Positions 55,712 to 62,988 of a DNA stretch of 64,000 bases are shown here, piece after piece. The notes under the pieces were generated by a model. It was not told the origin of the DNA and did not search any database. It worked only from the letters and a program-made list of their open reading frames with translations. The translations under genes were made by a program, and so were the position numbers. Source of the DNA: Leptolyngbya sp. FACHB-8 (lineage in GTDB: Bacteria > Cyanobacteriota > Cyanobacteriia > Elainellales > Elainellaceae); contig NZ_JACJOO010000062.1 of assembly GCF_014695575.1 (NCBI RefSeq), positions 1 to 64,000 on the forward strand, in the 5' to 3' direction. Every line of letters starts with the position of its first letter. The first letter of the stretch is position 1.

Positions 55712-55844
55712 TTCACAAGTCAATACAGCGCCTTGCGCTTGAGTCAGACACGGTTGTTTTTGTGAGAGCCGCGCGGAGCGCGGCTCTCACAAAAACAACC
55801 AGGTTTTAAGCGGTTGAAAAACGCTGTACTTCACAAGTCAATAC
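55712..55844. repeat. Family C element copy 3 with flanking 15-bp direct repeat
   Basis: The element (TACAGCG... to ...CGCTGTA, about 55724-55829) has a strong inner stem with GTTGTTTTTGTGAGAGCCG arms. It is bracketed by the identical 15-mer TTCACAAGTCAATAC at 55712-55726 and 55830-55844. The 15-mer is not part of the other two family C copies, so it looks like a duplicated target site. Confidence 0.85.
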
Positions 55845-55906
55845 TTAAGAGAGTGTTTTGAATTGGGTGTACGTTGCACCCTAGTATTAGGCTGCACTAA
55901 TTTTCG

Positions 55907-55947
55907 CAGGGTAGACAGGGCAGACTCGGTCTGCCCTATCTACCCTG
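55907..55947. repeat. Intergenic palindrome (19-nt arms)
   Basis: Arms 55907-55925 and 55929-55947 pair with one mismatch and loop TCG. Located 150 bp upstream of the small secreted protein gene. Confidence 0.75.
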
Positions 55948-56093
55948 TCAGGATTCCTGTAGTGAACGACTAGAAAATGAAGGGGTTAAAAAACGCCTGA
56001 ACCAGTGTGGAACTCCAATGGACCAGGAATAGTCAATAGTAACTAGGAGAATCTACCAGCTGGTATAGATTTAACAAGCGCATCAGGAGTCCC

Positions 56094-56573
56094 ATGTCTC
56101 ATTTGTTTTCAAGAAAACCCCTTGTGGTTGGGGTGTTGTTGGGAATAGGTTTAATCGCCTTGCCTGCGATCGCCCAATCAAATTTTGGTAGTGTTACCCT
56201 ACAACGCGGGTTCAATGTGGCTCAAGGAACCATGCGTGGCAACACCGGAGGGCGTAACTCCCTGCCCGAAATGGTGACAGCCCGCGATCGCGACGGCAAC
56301 CTCTGCCTGGGTTATGGCAGTTCAGTACCCGATCACATTTTGGTGCTGGATCAAAGTTTTGATACTCTGTCGCTTCAAGTTAATAGCGGTGGCAACGACA
56401 CGGCCCTTGTTGTGCGTGGTCCCGGTGGTGTGCGTTGTGGGGACGATACCTCGCGCAGCAACCCCGATGATCGCCTTCAGGGGACTGACTGGGCAGCGGG
56501 AAGCTACGAGGTCTGGGTTGGAACCAGTGACCCCGGTGCTCGCCATAACTACACGCTAACGGTAGGTCAATGA
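56094..56573 (+). CDS. Small secreted beta-domain protein
   Basis: A 159-residue exported protein. The Sec signal (1-27) ends A-I-A-Q. The mature domain carries G-Y-G-S-S-V-P-D-H-I-L-V-L and an N-D-T-A-L-V-V-R-G-P-G-G-V-R-C pattern. The end, W-A-A-G-S-Y-E-V-W-V-G-T, recalls PPC-like beta sandwiches. Two cysteines may form a disulfide. AGGAG precedes the ATG. The stop overlaps the PPOX gene by 4 bp (ATGA), so the two are translationally coupled. Function unknown; a pre-peptidase-like binding role is possible. Confidence 0.7.
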   Translation: MSHLFSRKPLVVGVLLGIGLIALPAIAQSNFGSVTLQRGFNVAQGTMRGNTGGRNSLPEMVTARDRDGNLCLGYGSSVPDHILVLDQSFDTLSLQVNSGGNDTALVVRGPGGVRCGDDTSRSNPDDRLQGTDWAAGSYEVWVGTSDPGARHNYTLTVGQ

Positions 56574-57145
56574 CCCTGGCTCCCTGGCGATCGCCCCTGG
56601 CCCACGCCCTCCACCGGAACCGCTCCCTGGTCTATGCCCGCTATTTGCAACTGGCAACGGTACGAGCGGATGGTCGTCCAGCGAACCGAACCGTTGTATT
56701 TCGAGGGTTTCGGGACGATACCAATCAGCTACGGTTTGTCACCGATGACCGCAGCGAAAAAGTCGAGCAGTTGCGCGATCGCCCCTGGGGAGAGGCCTGC
56801 TGGTACTTCCCTAAAACGCGAGAGCAGTTTCGTTTGAGCGGCCCTATTCAGGCGATCGGGGTAGATGCATCCGATGAGTCTCTGGTAGCCCTGCGACAGC
56901 GTTTGTGGCAGGAGCTATCAGATGCAGCCCGTAGCCAGTTTGGATGGCCTTATCCAGGCAAGGAACGTGCAGCCGATACTGATTTCGACGTAAGCCCTGA
57001 CCCCATCAACCCCCTACCCTGCTTCGTCGTACTTCTGCTCGATCCCCACGTTGTTGACCATCTGGAGCTGCGCGGAACTCCGCAAAACCGGACACGCTAC
57101 GAACAAATGGAAGAAGCCTGGAAAACGCAGTTTGTAAATCCTTAA
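56570..57145 (+). CDS. Pyridoxamine 5'-phosphate oxidase-like flavoprotein
   Basis: A 191-residue protein of the PPOX/Npun-type FMN-binding split-barrel group. N-terminal P-W-R-S-P-L-A-H-A-L is followed by Y-L-Q-L-A-T-V-R-A-D-G-R-P-A-N-R-T-V-V-F-R-G-F. R-S-E-K and W-Y-F-P-x-T-R-E-Q-F-R-L-S-G line the cofactor site. Known PdxH makes PLP, but this branch is distinct and its substrate is unknown. It is coupled to the secreted-protein gene by a 4-bp overlap. A 25-nt-arm hairpin begins at the stop codon. Confidence 0.85.
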   Translation: MTLAPWRSPLAHALHRNRSLVYARYLQLATVRADGRPANRTVVFRGFRDDTNQLRFVTDDRSEKVEQLRDRPWGEACWYFPKTREQFRLSGPIQAIGVDASDESLVALRQRLWQELSDAARSQFGWPYPGKERAADTDFDVSPDPINPLPCFVVLLLDPHVVDHLELRGTPQNRTRYEQMEEAWKTQFVNP

Positions 57146-57200
57146 GCCCAAACATGAAATAAGCGTGGCGGACATGCCACGTTTATTTCATGTTTGGGCT
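57145..57200. terminator. Long hairpin at the PPOX stop codon
   Basis: Arms 57145-57169 and 57176-57200 (25 nt) have one mismatch and a 6-nt loop, followed by an A/T-rich tail. It functions as a terminator candidate and also resembles the palindromic elements in design. Confidence 0.7.
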
Positions 57201-57294
57201 AAATTTAGGTTCTAATATTGTCTCGATATGAAGAGCGCCTACTGTTGTAACCTTCCTGGACGGTGTGTAGAACAGAAAGCATATTGAATCGGTA

Positions 57295-57612
57295 TTAGCC
57301 TTGAATCAACTGGCCAATGATGACACCTAATGCTGGAACCCCCAGTATTAGCATCAAGCCAGCGGGCATAAACTTACGCGTTTTGAGCCATCGCATCATA
57401 AAGGCCAGCAACAAGACAACCGTCACCACAGCCGCAACAATCAGCCCCCAGGACTGCCCCTGAATTTGCAACAAGGCACTAATCAGTAACAAAGCACCAC
57501 ATCCACAGCCCGCTAAAAGCGAGATCTTACTCTTGGCCTGGGCATACCCGAGAACACCGCCCACAATAGCCAACACTCCATAGGCGATCGCCGCCACTAC
57601 CCCCAGATTCAT
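57295..57612 (-). CDS. TMEM14 family membrane protein
   Basis: A 105-residue protein with four hydrophobic helices. It has the TMEM14 signature G-V-L-A-I-V-G-G-V-L-G-Y near the N-terminus and S-L-L-A-G, with the basic R-W-L-K-T-R-K-F-M-P-A-G loop before the last helix. In plants the family (FAX) moves fatty acids across plastid envelopes; a lipid role here is inference. ATG start at 57612. It lies between the PPOX unit and the CPA1 antiporter, downstream of the latter on the same strand. Confidence 0.8.
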   Translation of the reverse strand: MNLGVVAAIAYGVLAIVGGVLGYAQAKSKISLLAGCGCGALLLISALLQIQGQSWGLIVAAVVTVVLLLAFMMRWLKTRKFMPAGLMLILGVPALGVIIGQLIQG

Positions 57613-57739
57613 TGCTGTTATTTCCTCAACTTGTCTTCCGTCGTTACATTATCCGGCAGTAAACACAAAAGCCCAGATTTGCCACAAAACGTAAGCCAAG
57701 CCTCAGCCTTTTACTCCCCCATTCTCAGGCCCTACGCCC

Positions 57740-59746
57740 CTACCCTTGAGTTTCCTGCCCGCTCCCCTCTGTCCGCTCCTCTACCTGAGCAATGACAGGC
57801 ACTTTCACGTCAGGCAGTTCTACAGGTTCGGTAACGGGTTCAGGCAGATTTTCAATGTCTGCAATCGTTTCCGGCACCAGCACAGTTCTGGTGTATCCAC
57901 CTCCCAACAGCTTGATCAGCTGAGGTTTGGGATCGTGGTAGAGGTAGAGCAGGCGATCGCCCGCTTTACCATCCTCCAGATTAGACACCAGCAACAGTTG
58001 CGTGTCAGTTTGCAGCAGAACTGGAAGAATGCGGCCGTTATCAATCAGCGTTCGCAAATGTTTCAGTTGGCGAGGACGGTTGGCTTCACTCAGCGTCGTT
58101 TCGCCAAGACGAATTTCGCGATCGCTTAAATAGCGATTCCAGTTCTTTAATGGCAACTGCGGCAGAAAAGCCGCTTTAATTTTGGTAGAACCTTCGGCAC
58201 CATCCGCATTCGCCGCAGAGTCACTGGGAAGCAGAGACAAAACCCGAGGTGGGTTGAACTCTTCAGCCGCCCGCTGGGCAATCACCTGGTTGATAGCCCC
58301 ATTGGTTGTCGCAGCCAGGAAGGTTCCCTTGGTTTCTAATCCGGCCTGTTCCAACACCTCAGCGTCGAGGGCGCTGCTGGCGATCGTCATTAAACCCTGC
58401 CGTTCAGCGATGGCACATGCTTGCAGGTCTGTATCAATCAAAACAGCCGCCTCATTTCGCTCCTGAAACAAGCGAGCAATCAGATAACTGAGGGGATTGC
58501 AACCCACAATGACGATCCCAGTAGAACCCAATGCTGTAATACCCAGCAGTTGGGCGACCCAACGGGCCGTCAACCCCTGGAGAAATACCGTTGAGAGAAT
58601 TGTGAGAAATACCAGGGCTTTAATCGCATCTCCCCCCGTGACACCCCGTTCTGTCAGCAGAATGGCGAACAGGGAAGCTACAGAAGCAGACACAATGCCT
58701 CGGGGTGCGACCCAGGCCAAGAAAAGCTTCTGCCGCCAACTCAATTCCTGATTGTTGAGTGTACAGAGCCAGATACTCAGGGGACGGACAATAAACATCA
58801 GCACAGCGACCGTGAGCAGCGCTCCCTGCCCCAGAGCGAACAAGCTGGCTAATGAGAGGTCTGCCGCTAACAGCACAAAGAGAACTGATACCGACAAGGT
58901 TGTCAGTTGTCCTTTAAACCGACGCAGGGGCCGTTCATCCGGGATTCCAGAAGCTCGTAGCACGACCCCGGCAACCACCGCTGTCATCAGCCCTGCTTCA
59001 CTACGGATGAGCTGCGCGACGCCAAACAGCCCCCAAATTCCCGCCAGCACCACCAAATTCTTTAGGTCATCAGAGAGCGATCGGTTCAGCTTCAGCCCCT
59101 GCCCTAATGCCCAGCCACCCAGCGCTCCAATGCCGCCACCAATGCTCAGACGGACAAACAGGCCCCCCACAACCGATAGGGGATCGGTTTCGCCATTGAG
59201 AATCACATCCAGTACCACCACGGCCAGGATGGCTCCGACCGGGTCAATCAACACGCTTTCCCCCTCTAATAGTGCAGCAACAGGGGGTTGAACCTGCACT
59301 TGCTTGAGCAGGGGGGAAATGACGGTGGGGCCGGTGACAACCACCAGAGAACCAAAGAGAAAGGCGATCGCCCACGGGAACTCTCCCAACCAGTGGGCTG
59401 CCATCCCACCACCGACGAGGGTAATCAGCGTCCCAATCGTCACCAGATTACGCAAGCTACCCGACACCTGACTCAGCCGCCGCAGCTCAAGATTAAGGCC
59501 GCCTTCAAACAGAATCAGGGCTACGGAGAGAGCCACAATGACTTCCAGTCCGTTGCCTAATAGTTGCGGATGCACAATATCCAGGCCATCATTGCCCAGC
59601 AAAATGCCAAAAGACAGCAAAAAAACAATGCTGGGCACTTTGAAAAAGTCAGCGATGACCTGTGCGCCAATGCCGACCATGACCGCCACGATCATCTGCA
59701 ACATCATGGCCAGGGCAGTGTTCATCGTACCTGGGTCGTCCAGCAT
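57740..59746 (-). CDS. CPA1-type Na+(K+)/H+ antiporter with TrkA-N domain
   Basis: A 668-residue protein. The N-terminal antiporter domain (about residues 10-405) has about 12-13 helices and contains E-G-G-L-N-L, F-G-S-L-V-V-V-T-G-P-T-V-I-S-P-L, E-G-E-S-V-L-I-D-P-V-G-A and W-V-A-P-R-G-I-V-S-A-S-V. A cytoplasmic NAD-binding TrkA-N domain follows (about 408-540), starting G-I-V-I-V-G-C-N-P-L-S, then a C-terminal beta region and acidic tail. It exports Na+ or K+ in exchange for protons, presumably gated by nucleotide. ATG start at 59746; an internal ATG seven codons on is possible. Confidence 0.9.
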   Translation of the reverse strand: MLDDPGTMNTALAMMLQMIVAVMVGIGAQVIADFFKVPSIVFLLSFGILLGNDGLDIVHPQLLGNGLEVIVALSVALILFEGGLNLELRRLSQVSGSLRNLVTIGTLITLVGGGMAAHWLGEFPWAIAFLFGSLVVVTGPTVISPLLKQVQVQPPVAALLEGESVLIDPVGAILAVVVLDVILNGETDPLSVVGGLFVRLSIGGGIGALGGWALGQGLKLNRSLSDDLKNLVVLAGIWGLFGVAQLIRSEAGLMTAVVAGVVLRASGIPDERPLRRFKGQLTTLSVSVLFVLLAADLSLASLFALGQGALLTVAVLMFIVRPLSIWLCTLNNQELSWRQKLFLAWVAPRGIVSASVASLFAILLTERGVTGGDAIKALVFLTILSTVFLQGLTARWVAQLLGITALGSTGIVIVGCNPLSYLIARLFQERNEAAVLIDTDLQACAIAERQGLMTIASSALDAEVLEQAGLETKGTFLAATTNGAINQVIAQRAAEEFNPPRVLSLLPSDSAANADGAEGSTKIKAAFLPQLPLKNWNRYLSDREIRLGETTLSEANRPRQLKHLRTLIDNGRILPVLLQTDTQLLLVSNLEDGKAGDRLLYLYHDPKPQLIKLLGGGYTRTVLVPETIADIENLPEPVTEPVELPDVKVPVIAQVEERTEGSGQETQG

Positions 59747-60068
59747 GATCCTCGCAAACTATACATTGCTTATGGTATCGAACCTCAGCTCGGATTCAGG
59801 GAATTTTCGAAACCAACACGACTCCCAGCCCTTGCAAATTTCATGAATCCCAAAATCAGTGCTGTTCTAGACATGGGCTTGGTTGTTGCGCGAGAAGCTC
59901 TCAGCAACCAAGCACAGCAACCCATGAAACAAGACCTCAAGGCTCAGGCGGTATAGAACAGGCCTTCAGGATGACTGGGCAAGCCATAGTAATGTGCAAG
60001 GATTAGGGTAGATTTGAAAGGGGCATTCTGCCCTATGTTCTAGCTGTTCATCCTGGGCTGTTTGAATT
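59747..60068. other. Divergent intergenic region before ccmP
   Basis: A 322-bp gap between the antiporter gene and ccmP. A 37-codon frame lies at 59843-59956. No terminator or palindrome is present. It should hold both promoters. Confidence 0.45.
59843..59956 (+). CDS. Possible very short protein (37 aa)
   Basis: The frame starts M-N-P-K-I-S-A-V-L-D and ends D-L-K-A-Q-A-V. It looks amphipathic and protein-like but has no clear ribosome site and no recognised family. It may be the 5' part of the ccmP transcript or a chance frame. Confidence 0.2.
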   Translation: MNPKISAVLDMGLVVAREALSNQAQQPMKQDLKAQAV

Positions 60069-60713
60069 TTGGGAATTGATCTCCGCAGTTACGTTTATCT
60101 TGACCGCTTACAGGCTCAACATGCCGCTTATTTGGGCACGGTAGCGCTGGGCTTTTTGCCGCTGCCAGGGGATGCCTCTCTCTGGGTCGAAGTTTCCCCA
60201 GGAGTCGAAATTAATCACCTGATGGATAAAGCCCTAAAAGCCGCCGTCGTGCGCCCAGGGGTACTGATTATCGAGCGGCTGTATGGTGTATTGGAAGTGC
60301 ATTCCAGCAGCCAGGGAGAAGTTCATGCAGCCGGCCGCGCCATTTTGCAAGAATTGGGCATGACCCCCAGCGATTGCATTAAACCCCGAATTATTTCCAG
60401 CCAGGTCATTCGTAATATTGATCCCCACCATACGCAGCTGATCAACCGAAACCGGCGGGGACAAATGATTTTATCAGGCCAAACTCTCTACATTTTGGAA
60501 GTGGAGCCTGCAGCCTATGCAGCACTAGCTGCCAATGAAGCCGAAAAAGCCGCCCTGATCAATATTCTTCAGGTTTCAGCGGTGGGTACCTTTGGGCGGC
60601 TTTACCTGGGCGGTGAAGAACGCGACATTCTGGCCGCAGTACGGGCAGTAGAGGCCACTCTAAACAGTCTGGCAGGCCGTGATATTTGGAGTCCAGGCGG
60701 TCGTGCTGAATAA
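60069..60713 (+). CDS. ccmP: Carboxysome shell protein CcmP (tandem BMC)
   Basis: A 214-residue tandem bacterial-microcompartment protein. The first BMC domain (about residues 1-100) begins [11 protein letters not shown]. The second (105-205) contains Q-V-I-R-N-I-D and [14 protein letters not shown] and ends G-G-E-E-R-D-I. This matches CcmP, which forms stacked trimers with a large, gated pore in the beta-carboxysome shell. The start is TTG at 60069 (M-G-I-D-L-R-S-Y), fitting the conserved N-terminus although no strong ribosome site precedes it. It lies apart from any ccmKLMN operon, as CcmP usually does. Confidence 0.95.
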   Translation: MGIDLRSYVYLDRLQAQHAAYLGTVALGFLPLPGDASLWVEVSPGVEINHLMDKALKAAVVRPGVLIIERLYGVLEVHSSSQGEVHAAGRAILQELGMTPSDCIKPRIISSQVIRNIDPHHTQLINRNRRGQMILSGQTLYILEVEPAAYAALAANEAEKAALINILQVSAVGTFGRLYLGGEERDILAAVRAVEATLNSLAGRDIWSPGGRAE

Positions 60714-60749
60714 GCTCAGCCTCTAGCAATACGCCCTCAGACCAGGAAG

Positions 60750-60794
60750 TTTATTTTTGCAAAGGCTCACGGAGCAAGGCTTTGCAAAAATAAA
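60750..60794. repeat. Hairpin between ccmP and PepSY-like gene
   Basis: Arms TTTATTTTTGCAAA / TTTGCAAAAATAAA (60750-60763, 60781-60794) are exact 14-nt complements. It sits in the convergent gap and contains T- and A-runs, so it could terminate both genes. Confidence 0.75.
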
Positions 60795-60805
60795 TTGGAG
60801 TGTCC

Positions 60806-61363
60806 TTAACCGCCAGAGGCAGAACGCCGCTTGCGAAACACGGGGGTCATAGTGATGCCCGTAATCAGGAGCGCGACCAGCCCAACCCCCAGAACTAACA
60901 CGTATAACGGCCACAAAATTGAACCCAGATAGTAACCCTGGTGTAAGCGCAGCAGGAAGCCAATATCGCGGGGGGAAAGCCCCAACCAGCTTGTGCCAAT
61001 GGCGTAGGCAACACCCGTGAGGGCGCTAATGGTTAAAGGTAAAAGCCCGATGATAGAGAGGATGCGGTGTAGCCAACGATGATCTCGACGTGGTTGAGCC
61101 TTAGATGCTTTTTTGGGAAGAAGCATAGACAGACCTGTGATAATCATGCCCACTAAACCCAGCCCCATCAGCAAGACATAAACAGGCATAAGGGGTTCAC
61201 CTAGGAATTCCCCCTGATGCAGCACCATAAAGATATTGGCAACATTATCGGGAATATCCAATAGGTTGCTGCCAATGCGGTAGGCGACGCCCGTTAACGC
61301 TGCCAGCAAGAGCGGGAAGAAGACCAGCGGGGCCGCTTGACGATGGAGTTTGCGGAGATTCAT
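60806..61363 (-). CDS. Duplicated PepSY-TM-like membrane protein
   Basis: A 185-residue membrane protein made of two similar halves (about residues 5-80 and 96-172). Each half has the order L-H-R, hydrophobic helix, L-T-G-V-A-Y-x-I-G, L-H-Q-G-x-x-L-G, helix, I-T-G-x-x-M. The conserved histidines L-H-R and L-H-Q-G within helices recall the PepSY-associated TM/haem- or quinone-interacting families. Four helices in total. No signal peptidase site. A role in redox or iron handling is possible given the neighbouring dioxygenase, but is inference. Confidence 0.75.
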   Translation of the reverse strand: MNLRKLHRQAAPLVFFPLLLAALTGVAYRIGSNLLDIPDNVANIFMVLHQGEFLGEPLMPVYVLLMGLGLVGMIITGLSMLLPKKASKAQPRRDHRWLHRILSIIGLLPLTISALTGVAYAIGTSWLGLSPRDIGFLLRLHQGYYLGSILWPLYVLVLGVGLVALLITGITMTPVFRKRRSASGG

Positions 61364-61440
61364 ATAACAGAGAGGGGAAGGGAAAGGGGGAGGGCGATCG
61401 CCCGATCAGATGGACCAAGAGTAACCTAACACTCCAAACT

Positions 61441-61540
61441 GACCTCATACCAAATCAATGTGAAGTTGCACAGAATGAGAGTGGCGGCGGGTACCCGCCG
61501 CCACTCTCATTCTGTGCAACTTCATGTAAAAACGACCTCA
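61441..61540. repeat. Family B element copy 2, 64-bp exact palindrome
   Basis: 61461-61524 reads identically on both strands (32-nt arms, no spacer, GGTACC centre). The outer family B ends (TACCAAATCAATG, GTAAAAAC) match the copy at 1974-2063. The 7-mer GACCTCA flanks it exactly at 61441-61447 and 61534-61540, suggesting a target duplication. The right flank overlaps the stop codon region of the dioxygenase gene. Confidence 0.9.
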
Positions 61541-62209
61541 CGTAAAAGCCCATTTTCGCAGCAGATTTGCATGAGTCTTGCTGAGCAAATCAAACTCAAC
61601 AGTCTTGCCATACTTTTCGAAGATAGAACGGCGAGCAGTATCCAAATCAAACAGCAACTCCCGATCCTGGCTATCACGAATCACACTTTGAATCCACGTG
61701 ACAACGGCTAAGCGAACCCCTTGGGTCACTTCGCTGACCTGATGCAATGTGGTAGAAGGATAAACAATGGCTGAACCGGCCGACAGCTTAAAGCATTGCT
61801 CCCCCAAGCTGCTATCCAAAATCAGCTCTCCCCCTGTGTAACTATCCGGTTCACTCAAAAATATCGTCATCGATACATCTGAGCGGGTCAGAGGAGCCTC
61901 ACCCATCAGAGCATTATCGGTGTGAGAACCATAGGACATGCCTGGTTCATAGCGGCTAATGAGCGCAGGACGAATGATATGGGGCCGCACAGCCGCTTGA
62001 AACAGGGCATTACGTTTAAGCGCCTGATCGACTACGTCCCGAATGGTTCGGGTTGCCTGGGCTTGCCCAGATAATTGCTGATTATTTTTAACCGTACGCG
62101 CGTATTGCCCAGCAGTCAGTTTTCCGTCTATAAATTCTGCGTCGCTGAGGGTTTGGTGGATACTGTCCAATTCATCTGTTGTCAGTAAATTGTCAATGCA
62201 AATAATCAT
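61538..62209 (-). CDS. Fe(II)/2-oxoglutarate dioxygenase, PiuC/YbiX type
   Basis: A 223-residue PKHD-type hydroxylase. The iron triad is H96-x-D98 (S-H-T-D-N-A-L-M-G) and H156 (T-L-H-Q-V). R166 in G-V-R-L would bind 2-oxoglutarate, and R-Y-x-x-G-M-S-Y-G-S-H-T-D is the family motif. Known PiuC genes accompany TonB siderophore receptors, but none is seen here. The substrate is unknown. ATG start at 62209. The 3' end abuts the family B palindrome. Confidence 0.9.
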   Translation of the reverse strand: MIICIDNLLTTDELDSIHQTLSDAEFIDGKLTAGQYARTVKNNQQLSGQAQATRTIRDVVDQALKRNALFQAAVRPHIIRPALISRYEPGMSYGSHTDNALMGEAPLTRSDVSMTIFLSEPDSYTGGELILDSSLGEQCFKLSAGSAIVYPSTTLHQVSEVTQGVRLAVVTWIQSVIRDSQDRELLFDLDTARRSIFEKYGKTVEFDLLSKTHANLLRKWAFT

Positions 62210-62311
62210 AAACTTCGGGCATGAGAAGGTGAGGCAAGATTAACGTTACAAGAATCTGTGTACAACCTAATGGTACATAGCTACCAAAAGCGAATTGGAA
62301 CTCATATTTTT

Positions 62312-62366
62312 AGGACTTATGCATTCTTATGGTGTGCTTTGCACACCATAAGAATGCATAAGTCCT
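62312..62366. repeat. 55-bp perfect palindrome, family F copy 3
   Basis: Arms 62312-62337 and 62341-62366 are exact 26-nt reverse complements with loop TTT. The ends AGGACTTATGCAT match those at 33650 and resemble 30556. Confidence 0.9.
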
Positions 62367-62477
62367 GATTCAATGATTTTCATTAAGGCAAAAAGAGTGG
62401 GACGGCACAATGTGCGTCCCATTCTATAAAAATGCCTCGGATATAAGTTCCAGCATTTAGGTCAGGCGATCGCTACA

Positions 62478-62678
62478 TTAGCCTTCTCCACCCTCTCCCT
62501 CTTCGCCTCCCTCACTTTCTTCTGCCTCTTCCTGTTCTGTTTCTGCATCTTGGACATTGGGAGCGGTGGGAACAACAGTATCTTCCGCTTCTTCTTCACG
62601 TTCGTTAGCACCTAAGCAGGCTGTTAGAGTGCCTACTAAACCAAGGCTAAGAAACAATGCAACAGCTTTTGACTTCAC
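62478..62678 (-). CDS. Small acidic lipoprotein
   Basis: A 66-residue precursor starting with GTG at 62678, with GGAGC about 8 nt upstream. A short signal with lipobox L-T-A-C (Cys21) leads to a mature chain of only about 46 residues, made mainly of Glu, Gly and Ala (E-E-A-E, E-E-S-E-G-G-E-E-G-E-G-G-E-G). No fold is expected, so it is a disordered, highly acidic, membrane-tethered peptide. Function unknown. Confidence 0.7.
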   Translation of the reverse strand: MKSKAVALFLSLGLVGTLTACLGANEREEEAEDTVVPTAPNVQDAETEQEEAEESEGGEEGEGGEG

Positions 62679-62798
62679 GACTTAGGCTCCCGAGAATCAC
62701 AAAATATCCAGACAGATCTTAAAGAACTCCTATGAAAAGCGCATGAAGCAAGCGGTAGATGTTTGGAGAAATTTAAATCCTCAAACTCTCTAAGAATC

Positions 62799-62937
62799 TA
62801 TAGCAATGTCCAAGTGAGTTAAGTAAAGCAACAGTGGTGTGGGGCGCTCCGTGCCCCACACCACCGTACTTAATCAACGTGCACAGTGCTAGAGAGTCAT
62901 TTTCTCGTGCACGAAGCGCACGAGAAAATGACTCTCT
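62799..62937. repeat. Family A copy 2 plus adjacent perfect hairpin
   Basis: 62799-62891 is a family A element (TATAGCAATG start, GTGCACAGTGCTA end) with a GTGGTGTGGGGC core stem and a few lost bases in the right arm. 62891-62910 and 62918-62937 then form an exact 20-nt-arm hairpin whose core (CGTGC...GCACG) recurs in other elements. Both lie just downstream of rca in the 310-bp gap 62679-62988. Confidence 0.8.
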
Positions 62938-62988
62938 CAGGCAGCTTTAAAGCACGCCCTAGTGCCATTCAAGCTTGCTTGATAACCC

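Noticed and set aside
55529..55765. 78-codon ORF upstream of the small secreted protein gene
   Set aside because: It continues into the family C palindrome and has no ribosome site, so it is a chance frame.
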